From Desulfuromusa sp. (GTDB lineage: Bacteria; Desulfobacterota; Desulfuromonadia; Desulfuromonadales; Geopsychrobacteraceae), in contig JADGDX010000017.1 in the NCBI GenBank assembly GCA_016744675.1, positions 1 to 53,872 of the forward strand: DNA of 53,872 nt, in the 5' to 3' direction. The notes under the pieces were generated by a model. That model made no database searches. It was not told where the DNA came from and saw only the letters and a program-made list of their open reading frames with translations. Positions 46,630 through 53,872 of the stretch are shown here, piece after piece (position 1 is the first letter of the stretch; each line of letters starts with the position of its first letter). A program made the translations under genes and the position numbers.

Positions 46630-46840
46630 CCCCCCGTGTGACGCAGCCGGAGTGCAGTGTAGCTTGGCAGGGTTTCGAAGAAAAATGTCTGAGCCGCAGG
46701 CGAGTTTTTTTCTGAGCTGCAAAGCGGAAGGAAACGGAGGGAACCCGCAGGGCAAGAAGCTCGGGTGCGTTTCTTTGTTTACTTTCTTGTCGCATAACAA
46801 GAAAGTAAAGCGTCGAGCGGGGTCGCAACCCCGCGACTTT
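46630..46840. repeat. Intergenic repeat-like element between cobT and cobS
   Basis: A non-coding stretch that looks like an interspersed genomic repeat. It contains GAGCCGCAGGCGAG, a run of T, and GGGAACCCGCAGGGC. It ends with two strong hairpins: ACTTTCTTGT / ACAAGAAAGT at 46781-46806, and GTC-GCGGGGT / ACCCCGC-GAC at 46812-46837. I have a general memory of similar sequence between genes in many proteobacterial genomes, often mis-annotated as a short hypothetical protein on the opposite strand. It interrupts the cob operon and leaves cobS without a clear ribosome site. Confidence 0.6.
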
Positions 46841-46884
46841 GTGGTTTGGTTTATTAATCCAAATACTAACAAAAAGTTACCGAA

Positions 46885-47643
46885 ATGAATCTAAAACCTT
46901 TTTTCTCAGCCCTGCGCTTCCTCACTGTCCTACCAATACCCGAATCGTGGTGTGGTGATGAAAACAGCTTCCATAAAAGTCCCGACTACTATCCCCTCGT
47001 GGGACTACTGATCGGCCTGATGCTGGCACTGCTGGATATTTTTCTCTGCTGGCTTTTACCCGTTGAAGTTTCCAGTGTGTTGTTGCTGTTGGTAATGATA
47101 GCCATTTCAGGGGCATTGCATCTCGATGGTCTAGCTGATAGTGCCGATGCTTTTTTTAGCAGCCGCAGTCAGGAGAAGATGCTTGAAATCATGAAGGACA
47201 GCCGCTCCGGCCCGATGGGTGTGACTGCAATTATTATTGTTCTTCTGTTCAAGCTGATGTTGCTCCTTGCGTTACCGATGCTTTGGCGCTGGCAGGTTAT
47301 CGTGCTGATGCCACTGGCCGGGCGCTGTGCATTGCCGACAATCAGTGCTTGGCTCCCCTATGCACGATCCAATGGAACGGCGGCCTTTATTCGCAACGGA
47401 TTTAGTCCAAAACGGCTATTCATACCACTGGTCACATTGGCGATACCGACATTTTCACTTTTAGGTTGGGTTTGGGGAGCTATCGTCACGAGCGCTATCT
47501 GCTGTGGGGTCTGGTTAACGGGAATCTACAGTCGCCATAAGGTAGGTGGTTTTACTGGTGATACTCTCGGGGCAACCTGTGAGTTGGTCGAACTTTTGCC
47601 GCCACTTTGCGTTGTTATTCTCGCTCATCGGGGGATGATCTAA
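46885..47643 (+). CDS. cobS: Adenosylcobinamide-GDP ribazoletransferase (cobalamin synthase)
   Basis: Joins adenosylcobinamide-GDP to alpha-ribazole, the last step of the nucleotide-loop assembly, in the inner membrane. The 252-residue protein has several helices and the family motifs 'ALRFLTVLPIP', 'GALHLDGLADSADAFF' with the metal-binding acidic cluster, and 'GFTGDTLGATCELVEL'. The start codon follows the repeat-like element and has no good Shine-Dalgarno. The stop overlaps the next ATG (TAATG). Confidence 0.95.
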   Translation: MNLKPFFSALRFLTVLPIPESWCGDENSFHKSPDYYPLVGLLIGLMLALLDIFLCWLLPVEVSSVLLLLVMIAISGALHLDGLADSADAFFSSRSQEKMLEIMKDSRSGPMGVTAIIIVLLFKLMLLLALPMLWRWQVIVLMPLAGRCALPTISAWLPYARSNGTAAFIRNGFSPKRLFIPLVTLAIPTFSLLGWVWGAIVTSAICCGVWLTGIYSRHKVGGFTGDTLGATCELVELLPPLCVVILAHRGMI

Positions 47644-50216
47644 TGGGAGACCTGCCAAAACATGGAGGAAATCTGCGCCAAGCGAGTAAGGCTAGCGGAT
47701 TGCCACAAGAGGATCTGCTTGATTTTTCAGCTAGTATCAACCCTCTGGGTTTTCCGCATTGGTTGCGACCACTCATCAGCTCCCAGATAAGTCAACTGGC
47801 ACACTACCCCAACCCTCAAGCAGAGGAATTCGTTACAGCACTGGCCAAACATCATCAGATAAACTCCAACCAGGTCATCATCGGTAATGGCGCCAGCGAA
47901 CTCCTTTACCTACTTCCACAGGTTCTCAACCACAAGCGGGTGCTGCTGCCGATTCCCAGCTACAATGATTATGCTGCTATAGCAACAGCTTCTGGTTTCC
48001 CAATAGACTCCCTGCCATTAATGCCTGAAAAAGATTTTCAGCTTGATATGGAACAACTTTCGTCAATGCTTAGAGATGATCATTTAATCATTCTTGGCCA
48101 TCCCAACAATCCCAGCGGTCAACTGTGCGATGTTTCTGCGTTACAAGAGCTGATCAAGAAACGACCGCATAACTATTTCATTATTGATGAATCCTTTATC
48201 GATTTTGCAGGCAAGGAATATTCGCTGCGAGGCCAAAGACCTGAGAATCTCATTATTATCCAATCGATGACGAAAGCGTGGGCGATCCCCGGCTTGCGGT
48301 TGGGCTATGCTCTGGCTGATCCAAAAGTGGTTTCTGCCATGCACCAAATGAGACCCGATTGGTCGGTCAATACGATTGCTCAGGCCGTAGGTGTTCGCGC
48401 TTTACAAGACAGCAATTATCTCACCAAAACTTGCGACTATGTGCGTCAACAACGACAGGATCTTTTTGCACAACTTGAATCGATTCGCGGTCTGCACCCC
48501 TTTCCAAGTGATGCTAATTTCCTCTTAGTTCGCATCGATAATCCCTCAGAAGACGCCCTTTCTCTGGCGCAAAAACTCCTCAAAAAAGGGATGATGATTC
48601 GCCCATGTGCCAGTTTTCAGGGGCTTGACAAGCGCTATTTTCGTGTGGCTGTGCGTACGGCTGATGAGCAGCAACAGCTCTGCGCTGAACTTGATAGAGG
48701 CTTCAATGCCGTCTCGATAAAAAAACCGGCGCGCAAAACCCCGGCCATCATGTTCCAAGGAACTGGATCCAATGCCGGCAAGAGCATCCTTACTGCTGCT
48801 CTATCGCGCATTCTCTACCAGGACGGCGTGTCAGTTGCCCCCTTCAAAGCACAAAACATGTCGCTTAATTCTGGGGTCACCTACAACGGCGGCGAAATGG
48901 GGCGCGCACAGATACTCCAAGCACAGGCCTGTCGACTTGATGCAGATGTCCGAATGAATCCCGTTCTGCTCAAACCAAGCAGTGCCACCGGATCACAGGT
49001 GATTGTCTGTGGCAAGGTTCTGGAAACGATGCACTTTCGCGACTATTCAGAACGCCGCAACTCAATCTTCACCCAGGTCAAAACTTGCTACGACAGCCTT
49101 GCAAACGAACACCAAGTGATGGTCCTAGAAGGCGCTGGAAGTCCGGCAGAAATCAATCTTAAATCGAATGACATTGTCAATATGAACATGGCTCGCTATG
49201 CCGATGCCAAAGTTCTCTTGGTCGGTGATATTGATCGGGGTGGCGTATTTGCTTCCTTTGTTGGGACTCTTGAGCTGCTCTCTGAATGGGAACGGCGGCT
49301 GGTTCATGGCTTTGTCATCAACCGTTTCCGCGGCGATGCATCACTGCTTGGGAATGCCCTTGATCTGACCCGTCAGCACACGGGAAAACCTTTTTTGGGC
49401 ACCGTTCCCTACGTGCAAAACCTGGGACTTCCAGAAGAGGATTCGGTCGATTTCAAAGATGGACTCCTTGATACAAACAAACAAGGGAAGGATGTCCTCG
49501 ATGTCGCCCTGATTGACTTGCCACATATTTCCAACTTTACCGATTTCGATGCACTGCGCGTCGAAACGGATGTCCATGTGCGCCGAGTCTGCCATACAGA
49601 GGAATTGGGCTCTCCTGATGTAGTGATCCTACCGGGAACCAAAAATGTCATCAGTGATCTTGATTACCTTCAGAACTCCGGGTTGGCCGCAGCCATTCGT
49701 CAATTGGCTGAAGTAGGGGTTGAAATTGTTGGTATCTGTGGTGGCTATCAGATGTTGGGCAGAAAAATTGCGGATCCCAATGCTATTGAATCCAGCGGAG
49801 AAACCTGCCAAGGATTGAGATTACTGGCACTGGAGACCACCCTTCTCCCCGACAAGATCATGACTCGTTGTCAAGCCAGCCATCTTCCGTCGGATGAATC
49901 ACTCCAAGGGTACGAAATACATCATGGCACCAGCATTGGAAGCAATCTTAAGCCCCTGATTCAACGTCAGGATGGCATGGTGATCGGCAGTTGTGCCACA
50001 AACCGGGAACAGATCTGGGGAACATATTTGCATGGCATATTTGATGCGGATGGCTTCCGCCGTTGGTTTCTGGATCGGTTGCGACAACGCAAAGGATGGC
50101 AGGCCATTGGCAAGGTACAATCTCCTTATGACCTTGAACCGGCTCTCGATCGGTTGGCCGACCATGTCCGTGCCTCTTTAGACATGGATAAAATTTATCA
50201 GATTCTCGGCTTATGA
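47643..50216 (+). CDS. Fused threonine-phosphate decarboxylase (CobD) and cobyric acid synthase (CobQ/CbiP)
   Basis: An 857-residue two-enzyme fusion. Residues 1-355 are a class I/II PLP aminotransferase fold of the CobD type ('LLDFSASINPLGFP', 'GNGASELLYLLP', 'HPNNPSGQLCD', PLP lysine in 'SMTKAWAIPGLRLGY'), which makes aminopropanol phosphate. Residues 370-857 are CobQ: P-loop 'FQGTGSNAGKS', 'APFKAQNMSLNSGVT', amidotransferase Cys699 in 'GICGGYQMLG' and His797 in 'LHGIFD', which amidates the corrin ring. Only about 15 residues link them. The start at 47643 overlaps the cobS stop; the stop overlaps cbiB (ATGA). No frameshift is seen, so it is one intact reading frame. Confidence 0.94.
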   Translation: MGDLPKHGGNLRQASKASGLPQEDLLDFSASINPLGFPHWLRPLISSQISQLAHYPNPQAEEFVTALAKHHQINSNQVIIGNGASELLYLLPQVLNHKRVLLPIPSYNDYAAIATASGFPIDSLPLMPEKDFQLDMEQLSSMLRDDHLIILGHPNNPSGQLCDVSALQELIKKRPHNYFIIDESFIDFAGKEYSLRGQRPENLIIIQSMTKAWAIPGLRLGYALADPKVVSAMHQMRPDWSVNTIAQAVGVRALQDSNYLTKTCDYVRQQRQDLFAQLESIRGLHPFPSDANFLLVRIDNPSEDALSLAQKLLKKGMMIRPCASFQGLDKRYFRVAVRTADEQQQLCAELDRGFNAVSIKKPARKTPAIMFQGTGSNAGKSILTAALSRILYQDGVSVAPFKAQNMSLNSGVTYNGGEMGRAQILQAQACRLDADVRMNPVLLKPSSATGSQVIVCGKVLETMHFRDYSERRNSIFTQVKTCYDSLANEHQVMVLEGAGSPAEINLKSNDIVNMNMARYADAKVLLVGDIDRGGVFASFVGTLELLSEWERRLVHGFVINRFRGDASLLGNALDLTRQHTGKPFLGTVPYVQNLGLPEEDSVDFKDGLLDTNKQGKDVLDVALIDLPHISNFTDFDALRVETDVHVRRVCHTEELGSPDVVILPGTKNVISDLDYLQNSGLAAAIRQLAEVGVEIVGICGGYQMLGRKIADPNAIESSGETCQGLRLLALETTLLPDKIMTRCQASHLPSDESLQGYEIHHGTSIGSNLKPLIQRQDGMVIGSCATNREQIWGTYLHGIFDADGFRRWFLDRLRQRKGWQAIGKVQSPYDLEPALDRLADHVRASLDMDKIYQILGL

Positions 50217-51163
50217 TTCCATTATCTCTACAGATTTTGCTGGCACTATTTCTGGATTTTTTGATAGGTGATCCCCGCTGGCTTCCCCATCCCGTTAAAG
50301 GGATAGGCGCTTTGGCGCTTTGGCTCGAAGATCCACTGCGGAGCCGATTTTCTCCTCGCACCGCCGGGATCATTGCCGGGCTTTTGGTTGTGGTAATCAG
50401 TACGGCGACTGTCTGGATCAGTTGCCAATTAGCGGCTGCGCTCCATCCCCTCTGTGGAGACCTCGTCTCCATTGTGTTTCTCACCACCTGTTTTGCCATG
50501 CAGGATTTACGGCAACATGCTCTAGCCGTTCACAACGCTCTTATTGCCGGAGAGAAGTCTGGAGATCTGTCTTCAGCAAGGAAGAAGGTTGCCATGCTGG
50601 TCGGGCGCGACACCGAGACACTCGATGAAGCGGGAATCACCCGTGCAACCGTGGAAAGTGTTGCCGAAAATACCGTCGATGGCGTTACGGCACCCCTAAT
50701 CTTTGCTTTTCTAGCCGGTGCTCCAGGCGCTATTTTTTACAAAGCCATCAATACGTTGGATTCAACTTATGGCTATAAAAACCAGCGCTACCTTCAATTT
50801 GGCTGGGCCGCTGCACGTCTCGACGATCTAGCCAATTTTCTTCCGGCACGACTCAGTGCCATTCTGGTGCCAGTGGCCGCCAAGATAACTGGGCAGGATA
50901 GCGCAAACGCATGGCACATTTTTATCCGCGATCGGCACAAACATCCCAGCCCCAATGGAGGCCAGATTGAAGCGGCTTTCGCTGGAGCTCTGCGGATTCA
51001 ATTGGGTGGAGAGATCTGTTATGGCGGGGAAGCGTCATTCCGCCCTTATCTGGGAGATCCGTCAGAAAGAATACATTCGAAAAAAATTAAAACGACACTC
51101 CAGTTGATGGTTGTCGTTTCATTGTGCATCGTAGCGGCAGGAGTATTATTGCGAATTTATTGA
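50213..51163 (+). CDS. cbiB: Adenosylcobinamide-phosphate synthase
   Basis: Attaches aminopropanol (phosphate) to adenosylcobyric acid. The 316-residue membrane protein has about five helices and the CbiB motifs 'FLIGDPRWLPHPVKGIG', 'RATVESVAENTVDGVTAPL', 'INTLDSTYGYKN' and 'PNGGQIEAAFAGAL'. It is translationally coupled to the CobD-CobQ fusion that supplies both of its substrates. Its 3' end overlaps the convergent cysG-like gene by 7 bases. Confidence 0.95.
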   Translation: MIPLSLQILLALFLDFLIGDPRWLPHPVKGIGALALWLEDPLRSRFSPRTAGIIAGLLVVVISTATVWISCQLAAALHPLCGDLVSIVFLTTCFAMQDLRQHALAVHNALIAGEKSGDLSSARKKVAMLVGRDTETLDEAGITRATVESVAENTVDGVTAPLIFAFLAGAPGAIFYKAINTLDSTYGYKNQRYLQFGWAAARLDDLANFLPARLSAILVPVAAKITGQDSANAWHIFIRDRHKHPSPNGGQIEAAFAGALRIQLGGEICYGGEASFRPYLGDPSERIHSKKIKTTLQLMVVVSLCIVAAGVLLRIY

Positions 51164-52416
51164 TATCCATTGGTAACATTGAGAACCTTGTGCAGATTAA
51201 CAACATCTCCAATGACTATAATTGCGGGGCGCTGTGCTTGTTTGGCTTTTTGCGGTAATTGCTCAATGTCGGTGATTAAAACCTGCTGGTTTGACCGTGA
51301 AGCGTTGGCAATAATGGCAACAGGTGTTGACCTGCTCACTCCTAAATCAATAGCCATTTGCGCTATGATGGTGGCGAAACTCAGACCCATTAAAATAATC
51401 GTGGTGTGGTTCGGTATTTTTAACAAAGGGAGCCAGTCGGTGTTGACCCGACTGCCCGCCAAATGAGCGGAAACAATCGACATATTAGTAGCATAACCGC
51501 GTGCTGTTGGTGGGATTCCAGCTCCAGCAGGACCGGCAATGGCGGAACTAATACCACTGACGACCTCAACCTGTATTCCCCGTTTGATCAGGTATTCTGC
51601 TTCTTCAGCACCCCGTCCAAAAATGTAGGAATCCCCACTTTTTAAGCGCGCAACTTTCAGACCGGCTTTTGCCTGTTCATAAATAAGCTCATTAATCTGT
51701 TCCTGCCGTAAACTATGTTCTCCCTTTTGCTTGCCTACAGAAATTCGTTGTGCTTGTTGCGGGATCAAGTCAAGGACCTCCTGGGTCACTAAGTGATCAT
51801 AGAGAACGACTTCCATCTGCTGAATGGTCCGATATGCTTTCAACGTGAGCATTTCGACATCTCCAGGGCCACAACCAATGAGGTATACGGTTGATAACAA
51901 TTTGTTGCACTGCTCTTTTGAAATGGGAATATTGATCTCCCCTTGCTCTCTGTGCTGTTTTTTTTCTTCCAGTAAAAGCTGAATATTGTCAGGAATAATT
52001 GTCGCTATTTTATCTCTGACAACTTGTCCTATAGTGGGGCTGCTCCCTTCAGTAGATACAGCAATTTTGAGGTTTCCGTAATTAAGAAGAGAGGAGAAAT
52101 AAAAGTCACAAAGATCTGACTGAGCGACACAATTGAATAGAAAATCACGTCGTTGCTTTTCACGCAAAACAAGTTCTGCAACATTGGCATTGCCAGTTGC
52201 ATCAACAATGATCTGAGCATGCTTAAGATCTGTGGCACGCAGCTCCCTTTGTATTACAATAATATCAAGGGCCAACAACTCAGCGCAAACATGTGAGGCT
52301 ATCAGAGTAAAATCAACATGGTTTTTCAACAAAACACTGGCTTTATGCGAGGCGATTTTACCACCACCAATTAACAGTATTTCTGGTTTTGTAAGTAGTA
52401 CAGGGAGGGTTCCCAT
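51157..52416 (-). CDS. Siroheme synthase-like fusion: precorrin-2 dehydrogenase + uroporphyrinogen-III C-methyltransferase
   Basis: A 419-residue fusion in CysG order. About residues 1-155 are the NAD-dependent precorrin-2 dehydrogenase/ferrochelatase-type module ('ILLIGGGKIASHKASVLLKN', 'ATGNANVAE', 'SPTIGQVVRDKI'). About 170-415 are the SAM-dependent methyltransferase ('YLIGCGPGDVEMLTLKAYR', 'GKQKGEHSLRQEQINELI', 'LKSGDSYIFGRGAEEAEYL', 'GIPPTARGYA'). It makes precorrin-2 and then sirohydrochlorin, a branch point to siroheme and cobalamin. It is somewhat shorter than E. coli CysG (457). A good AAAGGAT ribosome site precedes it. It lies opposite the cob genes and may form a unit with the ABC genes upstream. 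Confidence 0.92.
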   Translation of the reverse strand: MGTLPVLLTKPEILLIGGGKIASHKASVLLKNHVDFTLIASHVCAELLALDIIVIQRELRATDLKHAQIIVDATGNANVAELVLREKQRRDFLFNCVAQSDLCDFYFSSLLNYGNLKIAVSTEGSSPTIGQVVRDKIATIIPDNIQLLLEEKKQHREQGEINIPISKEQCNKLLSTVYLIGCGPGDVEMLTLKAYRTIQQMEVVLYDHLVTQEVLDLIPQQAQRISVGKQKGEHSLRQEQINELIYEQAKAGLKVARLKSGDSYIFGRGAEEAEYLIKRGIQVEVVSGISSAIAGPAGAGIPPTARGYATNMSIVSAHLAGSRVNTDWLPLLKIPNHTTIILMGLSFATIIAQMAIDLGVSRSTPVAIIANASRSNQQVLITDIEQLPQKAKQAQRPAIIVIGDVVNLHKVLNVTNGYQ

Positions 52417-52479
52417 ATTAGATCCTTTAACTGAAGTTTGAATTCCATATCTGCGTTTAATATGTCGCTTAAAATTTCA

Positions 52480-53238
52480 TCAACTTGGGGCAACCTGCAA
52501 TAACTTTCCTTGCCTATAAAGTTGCAGAGGTAGTTCATAAAGTTGAGAAAGGTGCTCGCTGGTCATTATCTCAAGGTCACCAGCTGCGAGAATTTTTCGA
52601 TCCTTCATCAATATAAAATATTCAGCAAAACGTAGGGCAAGATTGACATCATGCACAGTAATGATTGTTGTCAGGTTTTTAGCAAAAGTTTCTGCACTAA
52701 TAAGCTCCATGACTTCCAGCTGATTTTTCAGGTCGAGACTACTGGTTGGTTCATCGAGGAGAAGGATCTCTGGTTCCTGCAAAAAAGCTCGCGCCAAGGC
52801 GATCTTTTGTAATTCGCCACCACTTAACTGCTGCAACGGCCGCATAGTCAGATGTCTGAGACTAAGTTTTTCCAGCATGGATCCAACCAGAGCATCATCC
52901 CGACGTTTCGACTGCCAAGTGTGGTGGGGTTTACGACCCAGGAGCAGATAGTCGAACACAGACAGATTGCTGATTTGCTGGTGCTGTGGAACGTAGGCGA
53001 TTCTTTGTGCACGCTGCTTCAGGGAGAGATTCTTCAACTGCCTATTGCCGAGGAGGACTGAGCCTGCGGCTGGTTGCAAAAACCCGGCAAGGAGTTTAAT
53101 TAAAGTCGATTTGCCGGTACCGTTGATACCAAGAACAGCATAAATATGCCCAGCTGTTAAGCGGCAAGAGATGTTGTCCAAAACCTGTTGTCCACCATAG
53201 GCAAACGAGAGCTGTTTAAATTCGACACCCACGCTCAA
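52480..53238 (-). CDS. ABC transporter ATPase, FecE/BtuD type
   Basis: A 252-residue ATPase for import of iron chelates or cobalamin. It has Walker A 'GINGTGKSTLIK', Q-loop 'YVPQHQQ', signature 'LSGGELQKIALARAF', Walker B 'ILLLDEPTSSLD' and the switch His in 'VHDVNLA'. It starts with TTG overlapping the permease stop (TTGA); a GTG at 53232 is an alternative. Neighbouring cob genes make a corrinoid a fair guess for the substrate, but iron-siderophore is equally typical of the family. Confidence 0.92.
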   Translation of the reverse strand: MSVGVEFKQLSFAYGGQQVLDNISCRLTAGHIYAVLGINGTGKSTLIKLLAGFLQPAAGSVLLGNRQLKNLSLKQRAQRIAYVPQHQQISNLSVFDYLLLGRKPHHTWQSKRRDDALVGSMLEKLSLRHLTMRPLQQLSGGELQKIALARAFLQEPEILLLDEPTSSLDLKNQLEVMELISAETFAKNLTTIITVHDVNLALRFAEYFILMKDRKILAAGDLEIMTSEHLSQLYELPLQLYRQGKLLQVAPS

Positions 53239-53774
53239 GAACTCCTACGGCCAAAAAGTAATAACAAAAATACCGGAGTACCAAGAAAAGAGGTGATCAC
53301 TCCGGCAGGCAGGGCAACGGGATCAAGGAGTAATTTCCCCAACTGGTCGGCACAAATAAGAATTAAAACTCCCAATATTGCGGATAGTGGCAGTAAATAG
53401 CGATTGTCGGAACCAATCAGACGGCGAGCCATGTGGGGGGCAATGAGACCGACAAACCCCAGAATACCGAAAAATGTAACGGTGACTGCAGTTGTCAGGG
53501 TAGCCATCGACATGGTAACGAGGCGCAAGCTGATGACGTTGACACCAAGGCTCTGTGCCACTTCATCACCAGCTAAAATGGCGTTGTAGTTGAGTCGATT
53601 GGCAAAAAAATAGCCAGAAGCTAGAACCGTAACAATGCCCATTAGGTAAAGTTCCGGCCATGTCGCTCGATCCAAGTCACCAAAGGTCCAATGGACGATC
53701 ATGGCTAGCTGGGTTTCATCGGCAAAATACTGAAGAAAGGTGGTTCCAGCCATAAAAAGGGAACTTAATGCCCT
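53235..53774 (-). pseudogene. 5'-truncated FecCD-family ABC permease
   Basis: The frame encodes only the C-terminal half of a BtuC/FecD permease ('ALSSLFMAGTTFLQYFADE', 'LGVNVISLRLVTM', 'FFGILGFVGLIAPHMARRLIGSDNRYLLPLSA', 'LPAGVITSFLGTPVF'). The family runs to about 330-350 residues; the open part here is 172 from the ATG at 53753. Family-like sequence continues upstream of that ATG for seven codons ('RALSSLF') and then meets an in-frame TAA at 53775-53777. None of the three frames between there and the window end resembles the missing N-terminal half. The gene is thus probably broken by a rearrangement close to 53775. Confidence 0.75.
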
Positions 53775-53872
53775 TTATACAGACCAAGAAAACTCAGGTG
53801 TGAATCTTTGCACAATACCCCTATAAAAAGCTAATATTTATTCCAAAACAGAAGCACTAAAGAGTGGCGAAG

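Noticed and set aside
46585..46888. Short open frames on both strands between cobT and cobS (about 75-95 residues)
   Set aside because: They run through the repeat-like element and its hairpins, have Cys/Lys/Ser-rich low-complexity translations and no ribosome site. They look like the spurious 'hypothetical proteins' this kind of repeat produces.

Overview
The window looks like chromosome of an anaerobic, respiratory Gram-negative bacterium of the Desulfuromonadia (Geobacter/Desulfuromonas/Pelobacter-like 'deltaproteobacteria'). This is an inference from gene content and gene order: trpFBA-accD-folC linkage, paired DUF4212/SSS symporters, TAXI-TRAP transport, sigma-54 control and B12 salvage. 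GC content is moderate. Nearly every gene can be assigned. I see no prophage, no CRISPR array and no complete insertion sequence.

Layout. 1-15.3 kb, all minus strand: an initiator tRNA lies downstream of a long run of genes reading trpE-trpG-trpD-trpC-trpF-trpB-DEAD-box helicase-trpA-accD-folC-lptD-ftsB-like-argS-SPOR protein. Most junctions are overlapping or a few bases apart. The run joins tryptophan synthesis to lipid, folate, envelope, division and translation functions. 15.3-23.8 kb, plus strand: an IclR-type regulator, then two paralogous sodium:solute symporter modules (small DUF4212 subunit plus large SSS subunit). Between them are a small membrane protein and a cNMP/CBS/DUF294 signalling protein. 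23.8-32.4 kb, minus strand: thiol peroxidase, universal stress protein, a fused TRAP permease with its TAXI binding protein, and a sigma-54 response regulator with a histidine kinase that carries a periplasmic binding-protein sensor. A good sigma-54 promoter precedes the TAXI gene, so the pair probably controls that transporter. 32.4-39.6 kb, minus strand: asnS, a 48-residue hemerythrin-like mini-gene missing from ordinary ORF lists, a large orphan PAS histidine kinase, prfC and an LpxL-type acyltransferase.

39.7-43.0 kb, plus strand: upp-uraA (uracil salvage) and a CidA/LrgA-LrgB pair. 43.1-44.5 kb: a DUF1015 protein. 44.5-51.2 kb: a decayed partial copy of the cidA-like gene, then a promoter, a cobalamin riboswitch with terminator, and the late B12 genes cobU-cobT-(repeat element)-cobS-cobD/cobQ fusion-cbiB. 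51.2-53.9 kb, minus strand: a CysG-like siroheme/precorrin-2 enzyme, a BtuD/FecE-type ATPase and a permease that lacks its N-terminal half.

The points most worth following are the mini-hemerythrin behind the kinase, the RNA helicase translationally coupled inside the trp operon, the twin symporter modules with EF-hand-like loops, the cobD-cobQ fusion, the sigma-54/TAXI circuit, and several scars of rearrangement (cidA remnant, truncated permease, REP-like hairpins, intergenic repeat). All identifications rest on reading motifs and family resemblance; no database search was run.
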